Shown: positions 17,779 to 26,399 of the stretch, in pieces
Position numbering within the stretch: the stretch's first letter is position 1
Layout of the letters: every line of letters begins with the position of its first letter
Origin: Devosia sp. RR2S18
GTDB taxonomy: Bacteria; Pseudomonadota; Alphaproteobacteria; Rhizobiales; Devosiaceae
Direction of reading: 5' to 3'
DNA length: 64,000 nucleotides
NCBI RefSeq assembly: GCF_030177755.1
Contig: NZ_CP126539.1
Span: 3,124,001 to 3,188,000, forward strand
Translations under genes and position numbers: made by a program
Notes under the pieces: model-generated
Databases searched by the model: none
The model's input: the letters and a program-made list of their open reading frames with translations, nothing else
What the model was told of the DNA's origin: nothing

Positions 17779-18066
17779 ATGTTTGCAGTGGCTCGATCCG
17801 TTTTCTGGCTGACCCTGGCGTATCTGGTGATCAAGCCCGGGGCCGATCTTCCGGACACCGCCGAATTGTCAGCCCAGGCGATGGCGGCGGGCTCGCAGAT
17901 GATCGCCCAGCAGATCGAGGCCATCGAGTGCCAGTCGTGGGAATGTATGGGCGGCAAGGCCGTTATTGCAGCTGCCCTTCCCGCCACAGCGCCGGTGGCG
18001 GCGAGAGTGGATGCAAACCCCATTCCAGTTCCCCTGCCCCGCCGGCGGCCGGACCAGCTCGGCTGA
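17779..18066 (+). CDS. Small secreted or membrane-anchored hypothetical protein
   Basis: A protein of 95 residues with an N-terminal hydrophobic helix (residues 3-20, 'AVARSVFWLTLAYLVIKP') followed by Ala-rich sequence with two cysteines ('IECQSWECMGG') and a basic Pro/Arg tail. Short proteins of this layout occur in Hyphomicrobiales; function unknown. It is monocistronic, with a candidate structured RNA and terminator downstream. Confidence 0.6.
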   Translation: MFAVARSVFWLTLAYLVIKPGADLPDTAELSAQAMAAGSQMIAQQIEAIECQSWECMGGKAVIAAALPATAPVAARVDANPIPVPLPRRRPDQLG

Positions 18067-18088
18067 TCCAAGCAACTCTCCAGTTTCA

Positions 18089-18175
18089 CCAGAGGTCTTA
18101 GTCACTCCCAAGCGACGCCCCGAACGACCTCTGGTCCTTGCCGCAAGCACACTGCCCTGTGCTTGCGGCCTTTTC
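18089..18175 (+). ncRNA. Candidate small structured RNA ending in an intrinsic terminator
   Basis: A 9-bp perfect helix CCAGAGGTC (18089-18097) / GACCTCTGG (18126-18134) encloses a 28-base loop containing the pyrimidine-rich CACTCCC. Five bases later follows a 12-bp terminator hairpin (18140-18169) and a T-run. This two-hairpin layout resembles alphaproteobacterial trans-acting small RNAs with exposed CUCCC loops. It could also be the 3' leader of the upstream gene's mRNA. No promoter was found. Confidence 0.4.
18140..18174 (+). terminator. Rho-independent terminator
   Basis: A perfect 12-bp stem GCCGCAAGCACA / TGTGCTTGCGGC with a six-base loop is followed by CTTTTCCC on the plus strand. It ends transcription from the small secreted-protein gene or the candidate RNA. 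Confidence 0.8.
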
Positions 18176-18221
18176 CCTTCCCGGGCTGGAAAAGGCCGTT
18201 CCACTCGCCTAGATAGGCTCT

Positions 18222-18647
18222 ATGACCGAGCCCGCCGCCTTTCAGGATATCGCCGAAAACCTTTCCTTCCTGGACGACTGGGAGGATCGCTATCGCTATT
18301 TGATCGAGCTCGGCCAGGCGCTCCCCAAGCTCAGCCCCGAAGAAAAGACGCCCGCTAACAAGGTGCATGGCTGCGTGTCTCAGGTGTGGCTTGCAGCGGA
18401 CCAGCAGCAGCGCGATGGCCAGGCCGTGCTGACCTATCGCGGCGAAAGTGACGCGATGATCGTGCAGGGTCTCGTCGCCGTTCTGCTGGCCCTGTATTCG
18501 GGCCGGCCTGCCAATGAAATTGCCGAGACGGACGCGATCGCCTTCTTCGACAAGATCGGGCTGCGCGAACACCTGACTACGCAGCGCTCCAACGGGCTGG
18601 TTGCCATGGTCAACCGCATCCGCTCCGAGGCCCAGGCGCTGCGCTAG
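18222..18647 (+). CDS. sufE: SufE family sulfur acceptor protein
   Basis: A cytosolic protein of 141 residues. SufE takes persulfide sulfur from the cysteine desulfurase SufS and passes it to Fe-S cluster assembly. The active cysteine is Cys51 in 'NKVHGCVSQVWL', and the family motif 'YSGRPANEIAETDAIAFFDKIGLREHLTTQRSNGL' follows. Length is normal. The rest of the suf operon is not in this window. It converges on the DUF6456 gene. Confidence 0.93.
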   Translation: MTEPAAFQDIAENLSFLDDWEDRYRYLIELGQALPKLSPEEKTPANKVHGCVSQVWLAADQQQRDGQAVLTYRGESDAMIVQGLVAVLLALYSGRPANEIAETDAIAFFDKIGLREHLTTQRSNGLVAMVNRIRSEAQALR

Positions 18648-18654
18648 TCCTTGG

Positions 18655-19152
18655 TCACGAGATGATGGGCAGTCGCTCCTCCAGCCATGCCCGCGTGCGC
18701 CGCCCTTCCAGACCTGCCACATGTGGGCTCAGCCCAAACGCCGCTGCGAGTTGATCAAGGGCAATCCGCAACACCAGCTTGGCGCTGCGGCGCGGCCACT
18801 GCCGTTCGGTTTCGATCACCTGCAATCCCTTCTCCAGGGCACAGACGTCGAAGGCAACACCCCAGCAGTCGATCGGCAGGGTCTCGGCCAGCCGGTTGAG
18901 CAATCGGCGAGCGTCAGCTGCGCTGTCGGACATGTCGCTCGCCCCTGCCCCGCCGCCACGCCGGCCGCCAACATGGGCGGCGTCATAGGACATCGTCACG
19001 CGCTGCACCAGCTGAGCCCTGGCGATCAATCCGCTCAGCCGATCGGCGGCAGCGAGGTGATGCGCTTGGAGGAAGGGCTGGCCGTTGCGCTCCTTGCTGG
19101 CGGCCAGGCGGGCGAGTGTTGGCTCTGCTGAGGGGCGACTAGTGATCGGCAT
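18655..19152 (-). CDS. DUF6456 domain protein
   Basis: A 165-residue protein. The C-terminal half has the DUF6456 pattern 'AAADRLSGLIARAQLVQRVTMSYD', a Gly-rich loop and 'LLNRLAETLPIDCWGVAFDVCALEKGLQVIETERQWPRRSAKLVLRIALDQLA'. It is largely helical and basic; function unknown. The start at 19152 has GAGGGG seven bases upstream and overlaps the end of the DnaA-domain gene by 14 bases, so the two are likely co-translated. Confidence 0.72.
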   Translation of the reverse strand: MPITSRPSAEPTLARLAASKERNGQPFLQAHHLAAADRLSGLIARAQLVQRVTMSYDAAHVGGRRGGGAGASDMSDSAADARRLLNRLAETLPIDCWGVAFDVCALEKGLQVIETERQWPRRSAKLVLRIALDQLAAAFGLSPHVAGLEGRRTRAWLEERLPIIS

Positions 19153-19516
19153 TGCCGCGCCCCTCCGCCACCCCACTCTGCAGGCATCTTTCGAGCCGCT
19201 CCACTTCGGCATCGAACACCGGATCGTCGCGGCGATCCTCGATCTTGGCGCAGGCGTAGGAAACGGTTGTACGATCTCGCCCGAAGATCAGGGCGATGTC
19301 CAGGAGCGATTGGCCGAGCACCACATGGGCAAGATACATGGCCAGGTGCCGCGCTTCCGAAGCACTGGCCCGGCATCGCCGGCGCCCAATGAGCAGCCGT
19401 TCGGGAATGCGCTTTTCCTGTGCTATCAGCGTGATAGCTGTGGCGCATGGAGACCGCGCCTGGAGCCCGCGCATCACGGCCGGCTCGCCCGTGGATAGAT
19501 GTGAACTGTGCCTCAT
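19139..19516 (-). CDS. DnaA domain IV-like DNA-binding protein
   Basis: A protein of 125 residues with a helix-turn-helix like DnaA domain IV: 'EARHLAMYLAHVVLGQSLLDIALIFGRDRTTVSYACAKIED' (about 53-94), which parallels DnaA R-x-x-A-M-Y-L and the R-D-H/R-T-T-V DnaA-box signature. There is no AAA+ ATPase domain, so it cannot initiate replication like DnaA; it may compete for DnaA boxes or act as a regulator. A palindrome overlapping its own -10 hexamer (19538-19557) suggests autoregulation. It shares a transcript with the DUF6456 gene. Confidence 0.75.
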   Translation of the reverse strand: MRHSSHLSTGEPAVMRGLQARSPCATAITLIAQEKRIPERLLIGRRRCRASASEARHLAMYLAHVVLGQSLLDIALIFGRDRTTVSYACAKIEDRRDDPVFDAEVERLERCLQSGVAEGRGNADH

Positions 19517-19537
19517 GGCTTGGACCTGCTACAACGT

Positions 19538-19572
19538 GTAGGATTATATTCCTACATACTGCAGCAGCGCAA
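19538..19572 (-). promoter_or_regulatory. Promoter with overlapping palindromic operator
   Basis: On the minus strand TTGCGC (19567-19572) and TATAAT (19544-19549) are separated by 17 bases. A 20-bp palindrome TGTAGGA-TTATAT-TCCTACA (19538-19557) covers the -10 hexamer. Transcription would start near 19537, about 21 bases before the ATG of the DnaA-domain gene. The palindrome is seen directly; repressor binding is inferred. Confidence 0.55.
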
Positions 19573-19606
19573 GCGCGCGGGGATAAGTTGGATAAAGCTC
19601 AGAAAA

Positions 19607-19640
19607 TTCAAACGGCCGCTCCTGGGAGCGGCCGTTTGAA
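19607..19640 (-). terminator. Strong intrinsic terminator after mucR
   Basis: A perfect 16-bp stem with arms at 19607-19622 and 19625-19640, joined by a minimal loop, is followed on the minus strand by TTTTCT. It lies downstream of mucR and separates it from the DnaA-domain operon. Confidence 0.85.
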
Positions 19641-19712
19641 GCGTAGTTATCGCCGGGGTCCTGCCGCTCTAGACGGCATTCTGGACGCGACGTTTCGTAG
19701 CGTGTTGCTGCT

Positions 19713-20135
19713 TTAGGCAGCCTTGCGGCCGAGGCCGTTGTCCTTGGCGAGCTTGGAGCGCGTCGCGGAGTAGTTCGGAGCAACCATCGGGTAATCTGCC
19801 GGCAGGCCCCACTTCTCGCGGTATTCTTCCGGCGAGAGATTGTAGTGGGTGCGAAGATGGCGCTTCAAAGATTTGAACTTCTTGCCGTCTTCGAGGCAGA
19901 TGATGTAATCGGGAGCCACGGACTTGCGGACCGGTACGGCGGGCTTGAGTTCCTCGACCTGGACCGGTGCTTCATTGGACTGAAGAGCGCGCAATGCTCC
20001 GTGAACGTCGGCGATCAACTTTGGAAGATCAGTCGGACTCACAGAATTGTGGCTCACATAGGCTGAGACGATTTCAGTGCTGAGTTCGATCAGGTCGTTC
20101 TCAAAACCGTTCGCCGCGCCGGCAGTTTCACTCAT
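19713..20135 (-). CDS. mucR: MucR/Ros family transcriptional regulator
   Basis: A regulator of 140 residues. The C-terminal Ros/MucR zinc-finger region reads 'YIICLEDGKKFKSLKRHLRTHYNLSPEEYREKWGL'; candidate ligands are Cys80, Asp83, His93 and His97, the C-D-H-H variant in which aspartate replaces the second cysteine. The N-terminal helices (about 10-55) serve oligomerisation in this family. MucR proteins bind AT-rich DNA broadly and control surface, motility and cell-cycle genes. It is monocistronic, with an AT-rich leader (20136-20180) that fits autoregulation. Confidence 0.92.
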   Translation of the reverse strand: MSETAGAANGFENDLIELSTEIVSAYVSHNSVSPTDLPKLIADVHGALRALQSNEAPVQVEELKPAVPVRKSVAPDYIICLEDGKKFKSLKRHLRTHYNLSPEEYREKWGLPADYPMVAPNYSATRSKLAKDNGLGRKAA

Positions 20136-20263
20136 GTTTCAACCTTTCGATTATTCTTATTGGGCTGGACGAGGGCAATCACAGCCAACCCCTCTTACTA
20201 GGTCTCTTCTGAGGGAGCCGCAAGCGGGACAGACACAAAATACACAAGACCTTTGAGGCTAAG

Positions 20264-20617
20264 TTATGTCGGCTCAGGTTCAGCCGGATTTGACTTAACT
20301 TGTTCTGCCCGCGCATCTTCTTCAATATTCTCAAGACGCGAATAACTTACCCGAGCCAGAAGGTGCGCGGATAACGGTGTCGTGAGTAAGAGAAAGATAA
20401 TCCCGAATACTGCGCGTAGGGCAATGGCCCAGTCGAAGCAAACCAGAATAACAGCAACCAGAATCAGCCCACCGCCCACTGCACCCGCTTTGGAGGCGGC
20501 GTGCATGCGCGTCAGCAGATCCGGAAGGCGTAGCACCCCGATAGTGGCGAGGAGGCTGAAGAAGGCACCTAGTACGAGCATGAAGCTCGCCAGATAGATC
20601 ATAAGGTCCACGATCAT
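20264..20617 (-). CDS. mnhG: Mrp-type Na+/H+ antiporter subunit G
   Basis: A 117-residue membrane protein with three helices and the MnhG motif '[32 protein letters not shown]'. It is the last subunit of the seven-gene antiporter, which exchanges Na+ or K+ for protons across the inner membrane. The start overlaps mnhF by four bases. The charged C-terminal tail of about 25 residues is soluble. Confidence 0.92.
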   Translation of the reverse strand: MIVDLMIYLASFMLVLGAFFSLLATIGVLRLPDLLTRMHAASKAGAVGGGLILVAVILVCFDWAIALRAVFGIIFLLLTTPLSAHLLARVSYSRLENIEEDARAEQVKSNPAEPEPT

Positions 20618-20922
20618 GGCCGCCCCCTTTGCGCCTTCTCGTCGGCCTGGCGGCGCGACAGGATGTAGCGAGCGAAAGCGACCGTCGCAAGAAAGCCCAG
20701 GAGGGCCAGGGCGATAGCAATGTCGAGATAGAGCATCAGACCGGTGCGGATCGCGATAGCAGCGATGAAGCCCATTGCCACCACAGTCAACAGGTCCAGC
20801 GCCAACACCCTGTCCGCCAGTGTCGGCCCGATGATGATGCGCACCATGCCGACCAGCAGCGCCACTGTCAGGAGCACTAGCGCGATCAGCGTCGACACGG
20901 AGAGAACGGCCATTGGCGTCAT
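20614..20922 (-). CDS. mnhF: Mrp-type antiporter subunit F
   Basis: A 102-residue protein with three membrane helices and the MnhF signature '[36 protein letters not shown]'. It is a small hydrophobic subunit of the antiporter. Four-base overlaps with mnhE upstream and mnhG downstream indicate coupled translation. Confidence 0.92.
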   Translation of the reverse strand: MTPMAVLSVSTLIALVLLTVALLVGMVRIIIGPTLADRVLALDLLTVVAMGFIAAIAIRTGLMLYLDIAIALALLGFLATVAFARYILSRRQADEKAQRGRP

Positions 20923-21398
20923 GAGAACACCTTTTGGATCTTGGCTTCGAATCCCCCGGCGATATCGGCGATCAGTTCCTCGCGCGTGCTCAGTTGCAAG
21001 ACATGCATGTAGAGCGTGTGCTTGTCGGCAGAAACGTCGATGCTCAGCGTACCGGGGGTCAGCGTGATCATGTTGGCCAGAAGTGTGATCTCGGCGTCCG
21101 AACGGACGGTGAGGGGAAAGGCCACAATTGCGGGCTTGAGCTTCTGATGCAGATTGGGTGATAGGACCAAGGCAGCCACGCGGACGGCACTCAGCACGAG
21201 TTCCCGCAGGAACAGCATCAGCAGCCGGAAGATGCGCCAGACCCGCAGCAGAAACAGCGGTCGGGCATATGTGTTGCGCAACAGCGTTGCCGCGAGGCCC
21301 CCGATAACGAGGCCCAGCAACAAGTTAAGTTCGGAGAAGTTTCCGTTGATGCCCGTCCAGATCAGGGCGAGCACGATAACCAGAAGCGCTAGTCTCAT
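20919..21398 (-). CDS. mnhE: Mrp-type antiporter subunit E
   Basis: A 159-residue subunit with two to three N-terminal membrane helices and a soluble C-terminus. The family pattern '[47 protein letters not shown]' is clear. It is coupled by four-base overlaps to mnhD and mnhF. Confidence 0.92.
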   Translation of the reverse strand: MRLALLVIVLALIWTGINGNFSELNLLLGLVIGGLAATLLRNTYARPLFLLRVWRIFRLLMLFLRELVLSAVRVAALVLSPNLHQKLKPAIVAFPLTVRSDAEITLLANMITLTPGTLSIDVSADKHTLYMHVLQLSTREELIADIAGGFEAKIQKVFS

Positions 21399-22954
21399 GA
21401 CCCATCTCCTCTTAGCCCGAAGGCCTCGACATAGCGCGAACTATCGAGCATGTCGGCCGCACCGGTCCGCACGACCTCGAACAGAGGATTTGGCCACAGG
21501 CCAGCTGCCACGACGATGACCGTGAGCAGGGCAGCCGCACCGCCACGCACCCATTCGCGCGGCCAGATGGCTGATTTAGGCTCTTGCTCCTGAGGAGCCG
21601 GGCGCCAAAAGATATGCGCCCACAACCGAGACCCGGCGATCAGCGTCAATGCGGCATTGACGAGTATGGCCCCAACCAGCAGGCCCCCGGTCCAGCCCCC
21701 CATCGTTAGCCCCCCCTCGATCAGCAGCAATTTTGGCCAAAAACCAAGGAAGGGCGGCAGGCCGGCAATGGCCAGCATCAGCACGAAGAAGAGAATCGAG
21801 ATCGCGGTGTTGCTGGCGTAGATGCCGCCCATCTGTCGCGAATCCACCTGCCCCGTCCGGCGTTCGATGATGCCGAGCACGAGATAAAAGGCTGCCATGC
21901 TGACCATGGCATGTAGGATATAGAGCCCCGCTCCACCCACGCCGGCAGCATTCGGAATGGCGATACCGGCCATGACCGCGCCGATGCCGCCAATCAGCAT
22001 GAACCCCACGGCCCGGCGCAGATTGGTTTCGGCAATCGCGCCAAGTGGCCCGATAACTAGCGTCGCGATGGCGACCAGAGCCAGAACGGGCTCGAGGAGG
22101 TCACGGCTCGCGGGCAGCACCACGACCAACGCCCGCAAGAGCGCGTATATACCGACCTTGGTGAGGAGGCCGGCAAATAGCGCCGCTACAGCTGCCGGAG
22201 GAGCATGATAGGAGGCAGGCAACCAGTTGTTCACCGGGAACGCCGCTGCTTTCATGCCGAAGGCGAGTAGCAACAGCCCTGCCACCGCTGTCATTGCCGC
22301 TGGGTTCGCGCTTGGTGCGACCTGCAGGATGTCCGCCATGTTGAGCGTACCCACAAGCCCATAGAGCAGCCCCAGCGAAAGCAGGAAAAAGCTCGTCGCT
22401 AGGAAGTTGAGGAAGCCGTATTTCACCGCCCCATCGAGCTGAATGGGCCGGCCGCCCAGCACCAGGAGCCCGAAGGAAGCGATCAGCATCACTTCGAACC
22501 AGACATAAAGGTTGAAGAGGTCGCCGGTCAGAAACGACCCCGTCACTCCCGCGAGCAGCAGCAGCAACATGCCGTGGAACCCGTCGCCCCGTGCCTCTGG
22601 CGGTCGGTCCGCTTCGGCGTAGATCAGAACGAACAGTGTTACCACTGCTGCGGCAAGCGCAAACACAGCCCCGAACAGATCGGCGGTAAAGCTGATGCCG
22701 AAGGGCGGCAACCACTTGCCCATGGTCATGCTGACCGGCCCCACCTCTACTATGCGTAGGATCAGCGCTATCTCGCAGGCAATCATGGCCAAGATCACCA
22801 GCCCGCTGAGGACCGCCAATATGGCCGATCCCTTGCGCAGCATGACCAAAATAGCCGAGCCCAGCAGCGCCAGCGCGACCGGCAGGACGATGACCCATTC
22901 GCTGGCTGGCGTCGCCGTTTCAATCATGGCGGGAAAGTCCGCAGGCACTGCCAT
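21395..22954 (-). CDS. mnhD: Mrp-type antiporter subunit D
   Basis: A 519-residue polytopic subunit related to the NuoL/M/N proton pumps of complex I. The proton-antiporter region includes 'LFNLYVWFEVMLIASFGLLVLGG' and 'FGMKAAAFPVNNWLPASYHAPPAAVAALFAGLLTKVGIYALLR', where the conserved glutamate and lysines lie. It starts one base after mnhC ends. The ATG at 22954 is used; an ATG nine codons later is possible. Confidence 0.93.
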   Translation of the reverse strand: MAVPADFPAMIETATPASEWVIVLPVALALLGSAILVMLRKGSAILAVLSGLVILAMIACEIALILRIVEVGPVSMTMGKWLPPFGISFTADLFGAVFALAAAVVTLFVLIYAEADRPPEARGDGFHGMLLLLLAGVTGSFLTGDLFNLYVWFEVMLIASFGLLVLGGRPIQLDGAVKYGFLNFLATSFFLLSLGLLYGLVGTLNMADILQVAPSANPAAMTAVAGLLLLAFGMKAAAFPVNNWLPASYHAPPAAVAALFAGLLTKVGIYALLRALVVVLPASRDLLEPVLALVAIATLVIGPLGAIAETNLRRAVGFMLIGGIGAVMAGIAIPNAAGVGGAGLYILHAMVSMAAFYLVLGIIERRTGQVDSRQMGGIYASNTAISILFFVLMLAIAGLPPFLGFWPKLLLIEGGLTMGGWTGGLLVGAILVNAALTLIAGSRLWAHIFWRPAPQEQEPKSAIWPREWVRGGAAALLTVIVVAAGLWPNPLFEVVRTGAADMLDSSRYVEAFGLRGDGS

Positions 22955-22955
22955 G

Positions 22956-23333
22956 TCAGTAGCTCAATGGGGGGTTAGGTGCGTCCGCTGGTTCGGCGAC
23001 GCGCATATTGTCGGTGTTATCGGCATCAAGCGTTTGGTACGCCCGGAAGGCTAGCACCAAGAGAAAGCTGAACATGGCAAAGCCGATGACGATTGCCGTG
23101 AGGATCAGTGCCTGCGGCAGCGGATTGGCGATGATTCCCGCAGGCTGATCCAGGCCTGGCGCGACGATGGGTGCAGCCTCGCGCGTCAGCCGTCCGCCCG
23201 TGAAAATCAACAGGTTCACCCCATTCCCAAAGATGGTGAGACCCAGCAGCATGCGGATCAATGATCGCGACAGCAGCAGGAAGATGCCCATCGCGATAAA
23301 CAGGCCAACAACTATGGCGAGTGTTTGGTCCAT
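22956..23333 (-). CDS. mnhC: Mrp-type antiporter subunit C
   Basis: A 125-residue, NuoK-like subunit with three membrane helices: '[21 protein letters not shown]', 'LIRMLLGLTIFGNGVNLLIF' and 'LPQALILTAIVIGFAMFSFLLVL'. The start at 23333 shares one base with the mnhB stop (TGATG). A longer in-frame reading upstream is antisense-like sequence inside mnhB and was discarded. Confidence 0.93.
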   Translation of the reverse strand: MDQTLAIVVGLFIAMGIFLLLSRSLIRMLLGLTIFGNGVNLLIFTGGRLTREAAPIVAPGLDQPAGIIANPLPQALILTAIVIGFAMFSFLLVLAFRAYQTLDADNTDNMRVAEPADAPNPPLSY

Positions 23334-23758
23334 CAGAGTTCCTCGCTTTCGTCGGCTTCGAGGGACAGCGCCACGGAACTGATCGTGCCAAACACCGCGA
23401 AGTAGACGCCGATGTCGAAGAACAAGGGTGTCGACAAGGGAACGACTGTGTCTCCGAGCTCTAGATAGAGCCAAATGCTGGTGAGGAAGGGGGAGCCAGT
23501 AAAAAGCGACGCGAGCCCCGAGAGCACGGCGATGCAAACGCCAAAGCCAGCTATCGCCAGTGGGTCGAAGCGGAGCGCTCGGCGTACTTCGGAAACACCA
23601 GAGGCCATTCCGAAAATGGTCATCGCGGAAGCAGCGATCAGGCCGCCGATGAATCCACCACCGGGCTCATTGTGCCCCCGCAGGAGCACATAGACTGAAA
23701 AGACCAGGATGATGGTGACGAGAAACGGCGTCAGCGTGCGAAAGATCAGCGAATTCAT
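23333..23758 (-). CDS. mnhB: Mrp-type antiporter subunit B
   Basis: A 141-residue subunit with four membrane helices and the MnhB motif '[27 protein letters not shown]'. It is separate from subunit A here, so the locus is the seven-gene form and not the six-gene form with fused AB. It overlaps mnhA by four bases. Confidence 0.93.
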   Translation of the reverse strand: MNSLIFRTLTPFLVTIILVFSVYVLLRGHNEPGGGFIGGLIAASAMTIFGMASGVSEVRRALRFDPLAIAGFGVCIAVLSGLASLFTGSPFLTSIWLYLELGDTVVPLSTPLFFDIGVYFAVFGTISSVALSLEADESEEL

Positions 23759-26148
23759 GATTTCGCCTTTCGGCGCAGGGGTGCGCGAATAATTGGCGCA
23801 ATGGGCCGCTTGCGACTGCGAAGCAAGGCTAGGATGGCGACACCGGCGCCCATCACCACCGCAATTTCACCCAAGGTGTCGATGCCGCGATAGTCCACCA
23901 GGATAACATTGACGATGTTGGCACCATGCGCGATCGGCACACTGGTGGCCGCATAGAACTCGCTGAGGCGCAGATCCAGCGGACCCGACAGCACCACCAT
24001 TAGCGTCAGCGTCACGCCCAGTCCGCAGACCAACGCAATAGTGCCGTCGCGCGCCAGGTCTTCCAGCGGGCGCTTGTCAGCCTCGTCGAGTCGCAGCCGG
24101 GTCATCACCAAGGTCAGGATCACGACGGACAGCACTTCCACCATGAACTGCGTAAAGGCCAGGTCGGGCGCACCGAACAGGAGGAAGATCAGGGCCAGAG
24201 CGGCTCCCTGAATACCAAGAGCGATGATGGCGAAGAGCCGATTGCCGGCCAACATCACCGCTAGCAATCCAATTGCCGCCAAGAGGATCACCCCCCACTC
24301 ATAGCTGCGCAGGTCCGGCCAACGCAGCACATTGGACCAATCGCCCAGCTCGGCAATCGGCAGCAGCGCGTTAAGCCCGCCTAGCCCGAGTAAGGGCACA
24401 AACAGCGCCAGCGCGAACATGATGAACACGACGCCGAGATAAAGCTCGAGGCGACCATGATGCAGCAAACGAGTCACATCGGCGGCGAAGCGAATGAGGC
24501 CGAACATGACGGCATCGAAGACCGTATCGGCGGTCCAGCCCACGGCATTGGCGCCGCGGCGCAGCACGGTGCGAATGCGCGACCCCTGCGTATAGGCCAG
24601 GATCCCGAGGAGCCAGGTCAGCGCCGACAGCACGACAACCGGGCTCAGCCAATTGATGCCACCCCAGGTCAGGTGCCCCTCGACCGGTTCATTCAGGATC
24701 GCCGTTGCGCCGGGACCCACGATGTCGTGGCTGAACCAGTCGATCAGCAACGACGCCACCACCCCCGCGCCGCCAAGCAAAAGCGGCCCAACGAGCATGG
24801 CGATCGGTGCCTCGTGCGGCGATTTGGGCGTGGGCGACAACTCACCCAGGAAGGGCTTGATCAGAATCAAGAGGCCCACGGCGGCCAGAAGGGCATTGCC
24901 GACGACGAGGACAACCAGGATAAGGAGGGGCTGCCACTCCGGCTTGAACACGGCGTAGTACATCTCCTCCTTGGCGAAGAAGGCGAGGCTGAGCGGCAGG
25001 CCAACCATGGACAGCACGGCCAAGGCGGTGCTGATGAAGGTCACCGGCATCTTGTCGGCGAGACCACTGAGGGCGGTGATCTCGCGCGTGCCGGTCTCGT
25101 GATCCACCGCGCCCACGATCATAAACATGGCCGCCTTGTAGAGGGCGTGCGCAACGAAGTAGAGGAGCGCCGCGGAAATCGCGAGCTCGCCGCCTAGACC
25201 GATCAGCAGCACCAATAGACCCAGCGAGGCAATGGTGGTCTGCGCCAGCATCTGCTTCATGTCCGATTGGCGCAGCGCCCCAAGGCAGCCCCAGATCAGC
25301 GTCACTCCGCCGAAAATGGTAAGCAGCGTGGCCCAGATGTTGGTTTCGCCCAGCACCGGGGTCATGCGCGCCAGAAGATAAACGCCCGCCTGCACCATGG
25401 TGGCGGAATGGAGGAAGGCAGAAACGGGGGTCGGCGCCTCCATGGCGTTGGGCAGCCAGAAATGCAGCGGGAACTGCGCCGATTTGGTGAAGGCGGCGGC
25501 GAGGAAACAGGCGAGAACCAGGCCATAGAGTGCGTGCCCGCGCAGCACATCATCCATCTCGCGCAACGCGCTCATGTCCCACTCGCCCGTGAGCACCTGG
25601 GTGAGCACCACGCCAACCAAGAGCGCCAACCCGCCCATATTGGTGATCACCAGGGCCTGGATGGCACCGCGGCGCGACGCCTGGCGGGCATGGTCGAACC
25701 CGATCAAGAGGAAGGAGGTGATTGAGGTCAGCTCCCAGAACATGAAGAGCGCCAGGAGATTGTCGGCCAAGACGAGCCCCAGCATCGCGCCCATAAAGGC
25801 TAGCAGAAAGGCGAGGAACCGGCCCAGATGGTGATGCCCCTTGAGATAGGAGGCGGCATAGATGACGATCAGCGCGCCGACGCCTGAGATGGTCAGTGCG
25901 AAGGTCAGGCTTAGCCCGTCGATGAAGAACGACAGCTCAAGCCCATAGGCGGGCACCCAGTCAATGGCCGCGCGCACCGTCTCGCCATGGGCAATCGGAT
26001 CAAGAAAGCTCAGCAGGTAAAGAAAGATCGCGGCTGGCACGAGAGCCAGCAGCCAACCGGCGAAAGGCTTGGTGTAGCGGTTGATCAGCGGCGCCAGCGC
26101 GGCGGCGGCAAATGGCCCGATGGCCACCAGCGCTATTGTCGCATCCAT
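23755..26148 (-). CDS. mnhA: Mrp-type antiporter subunit A
   Basis: A 797-residue, NuoL-like subunit and the first gene of the operon. Motifs include '[30 protein letters not shown]', '[18 protein letters not shown]' and '[41 protein letters not shown]'. The C-terminal part adds the MbhD/MbhE-like segments ('[29 protein letters not shown]' and '[25 protein letters not shown]'). The ATG at 26148 follows GGGGCAGG; a TTG at 26202 would add 18 residues unlike the family start. The operon A-B-C-D-E-F-G gives alkali and salt tolerance. Confidence 0.93.
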   Translation of the reverse strand: MDATIALVAIGPFAAAALAPLINRYTKPFAGWLLALVPAAIFLYLLSFLDPIAHGETVRAAIDWVPAYGLELSFFIDGLSLTFALTISGVGALIVIYAASYLKGHHHLGRFLAFLLAFMGAMLGLVLADNLLALFMFWELTSITSFLLIGFDHARQASRRGAIQALVITNMGGLALLVGVVLTQVLTGEWDMSALREMDDVLRGHALYGLVLACFLAAAFTKSAQFPLHFWLPNAMEAPTPVSAFLHSATMVQAGVYLLARMTPVLGETNIWATLLTIFGGVTLIWGCLGALRQSDMKQMLAQTTIASLGLLVLLIGLGGELAISAALLYFVAHALYKAAMFMIVGAVDHETGTREITALSGLADKMPVTFISTALAVLSMVGLPLSLAFFAKEEMYYAVFKPEWQPLLILVVLVVGNALLAAVGLLILIKPFLGELSPTPKSPHEAPIAMLVGPLLLGGAGVVASLLIDWFSHDIVGPGATAILNEPVEGHLTWGGINWLSPVVVLSALTWLLGILAYTQGSRIRTVLRRGANAVGWTADTVFDAVMFGLIRFAADVTRLLHHGRLELYLGVVFIMFALALFVPLLGLGGLNALLPIAELGDWSNVLRWPDLRSYEWGVILLAAIGLLAVMLAGNRLFAIIALGIQGAALALIFLLFGAPDLAFTQFMVEVLSVVILTLVMTRLRLDEADKRPLEDLARDGTIALVCGLGVTLTLMVVLSGPLDLRLSEFYAATSVPIAHGANIVNVILVDYRGIDTLGEIAVVMGAGVAILALLRSRKRPIAPIIRAPLRRKAKS

Positions 26149-26399
26149 GTCCTGCCCCGAAACTGGCGTAAAACCTCCGGCCGCCGAATCCAGCAGCCCC
26201 AATGTGCGAGGAGGACATTAGCGATTGGACCGGTTGGGACAAGTCAAAACGGACCACCGTGACAACTTATCCCAGTCTCAAGTCCTCGGAAAAGCAGCAG
26301 AAACTCTGCTGCTCCAGCCCTTTGTTTGCTCGCCGGGCTCACCTATGTGAGAAGACCTTGCCGCTCTCGTCGACCACTTCCAACCTGCCGGATTGTTTC

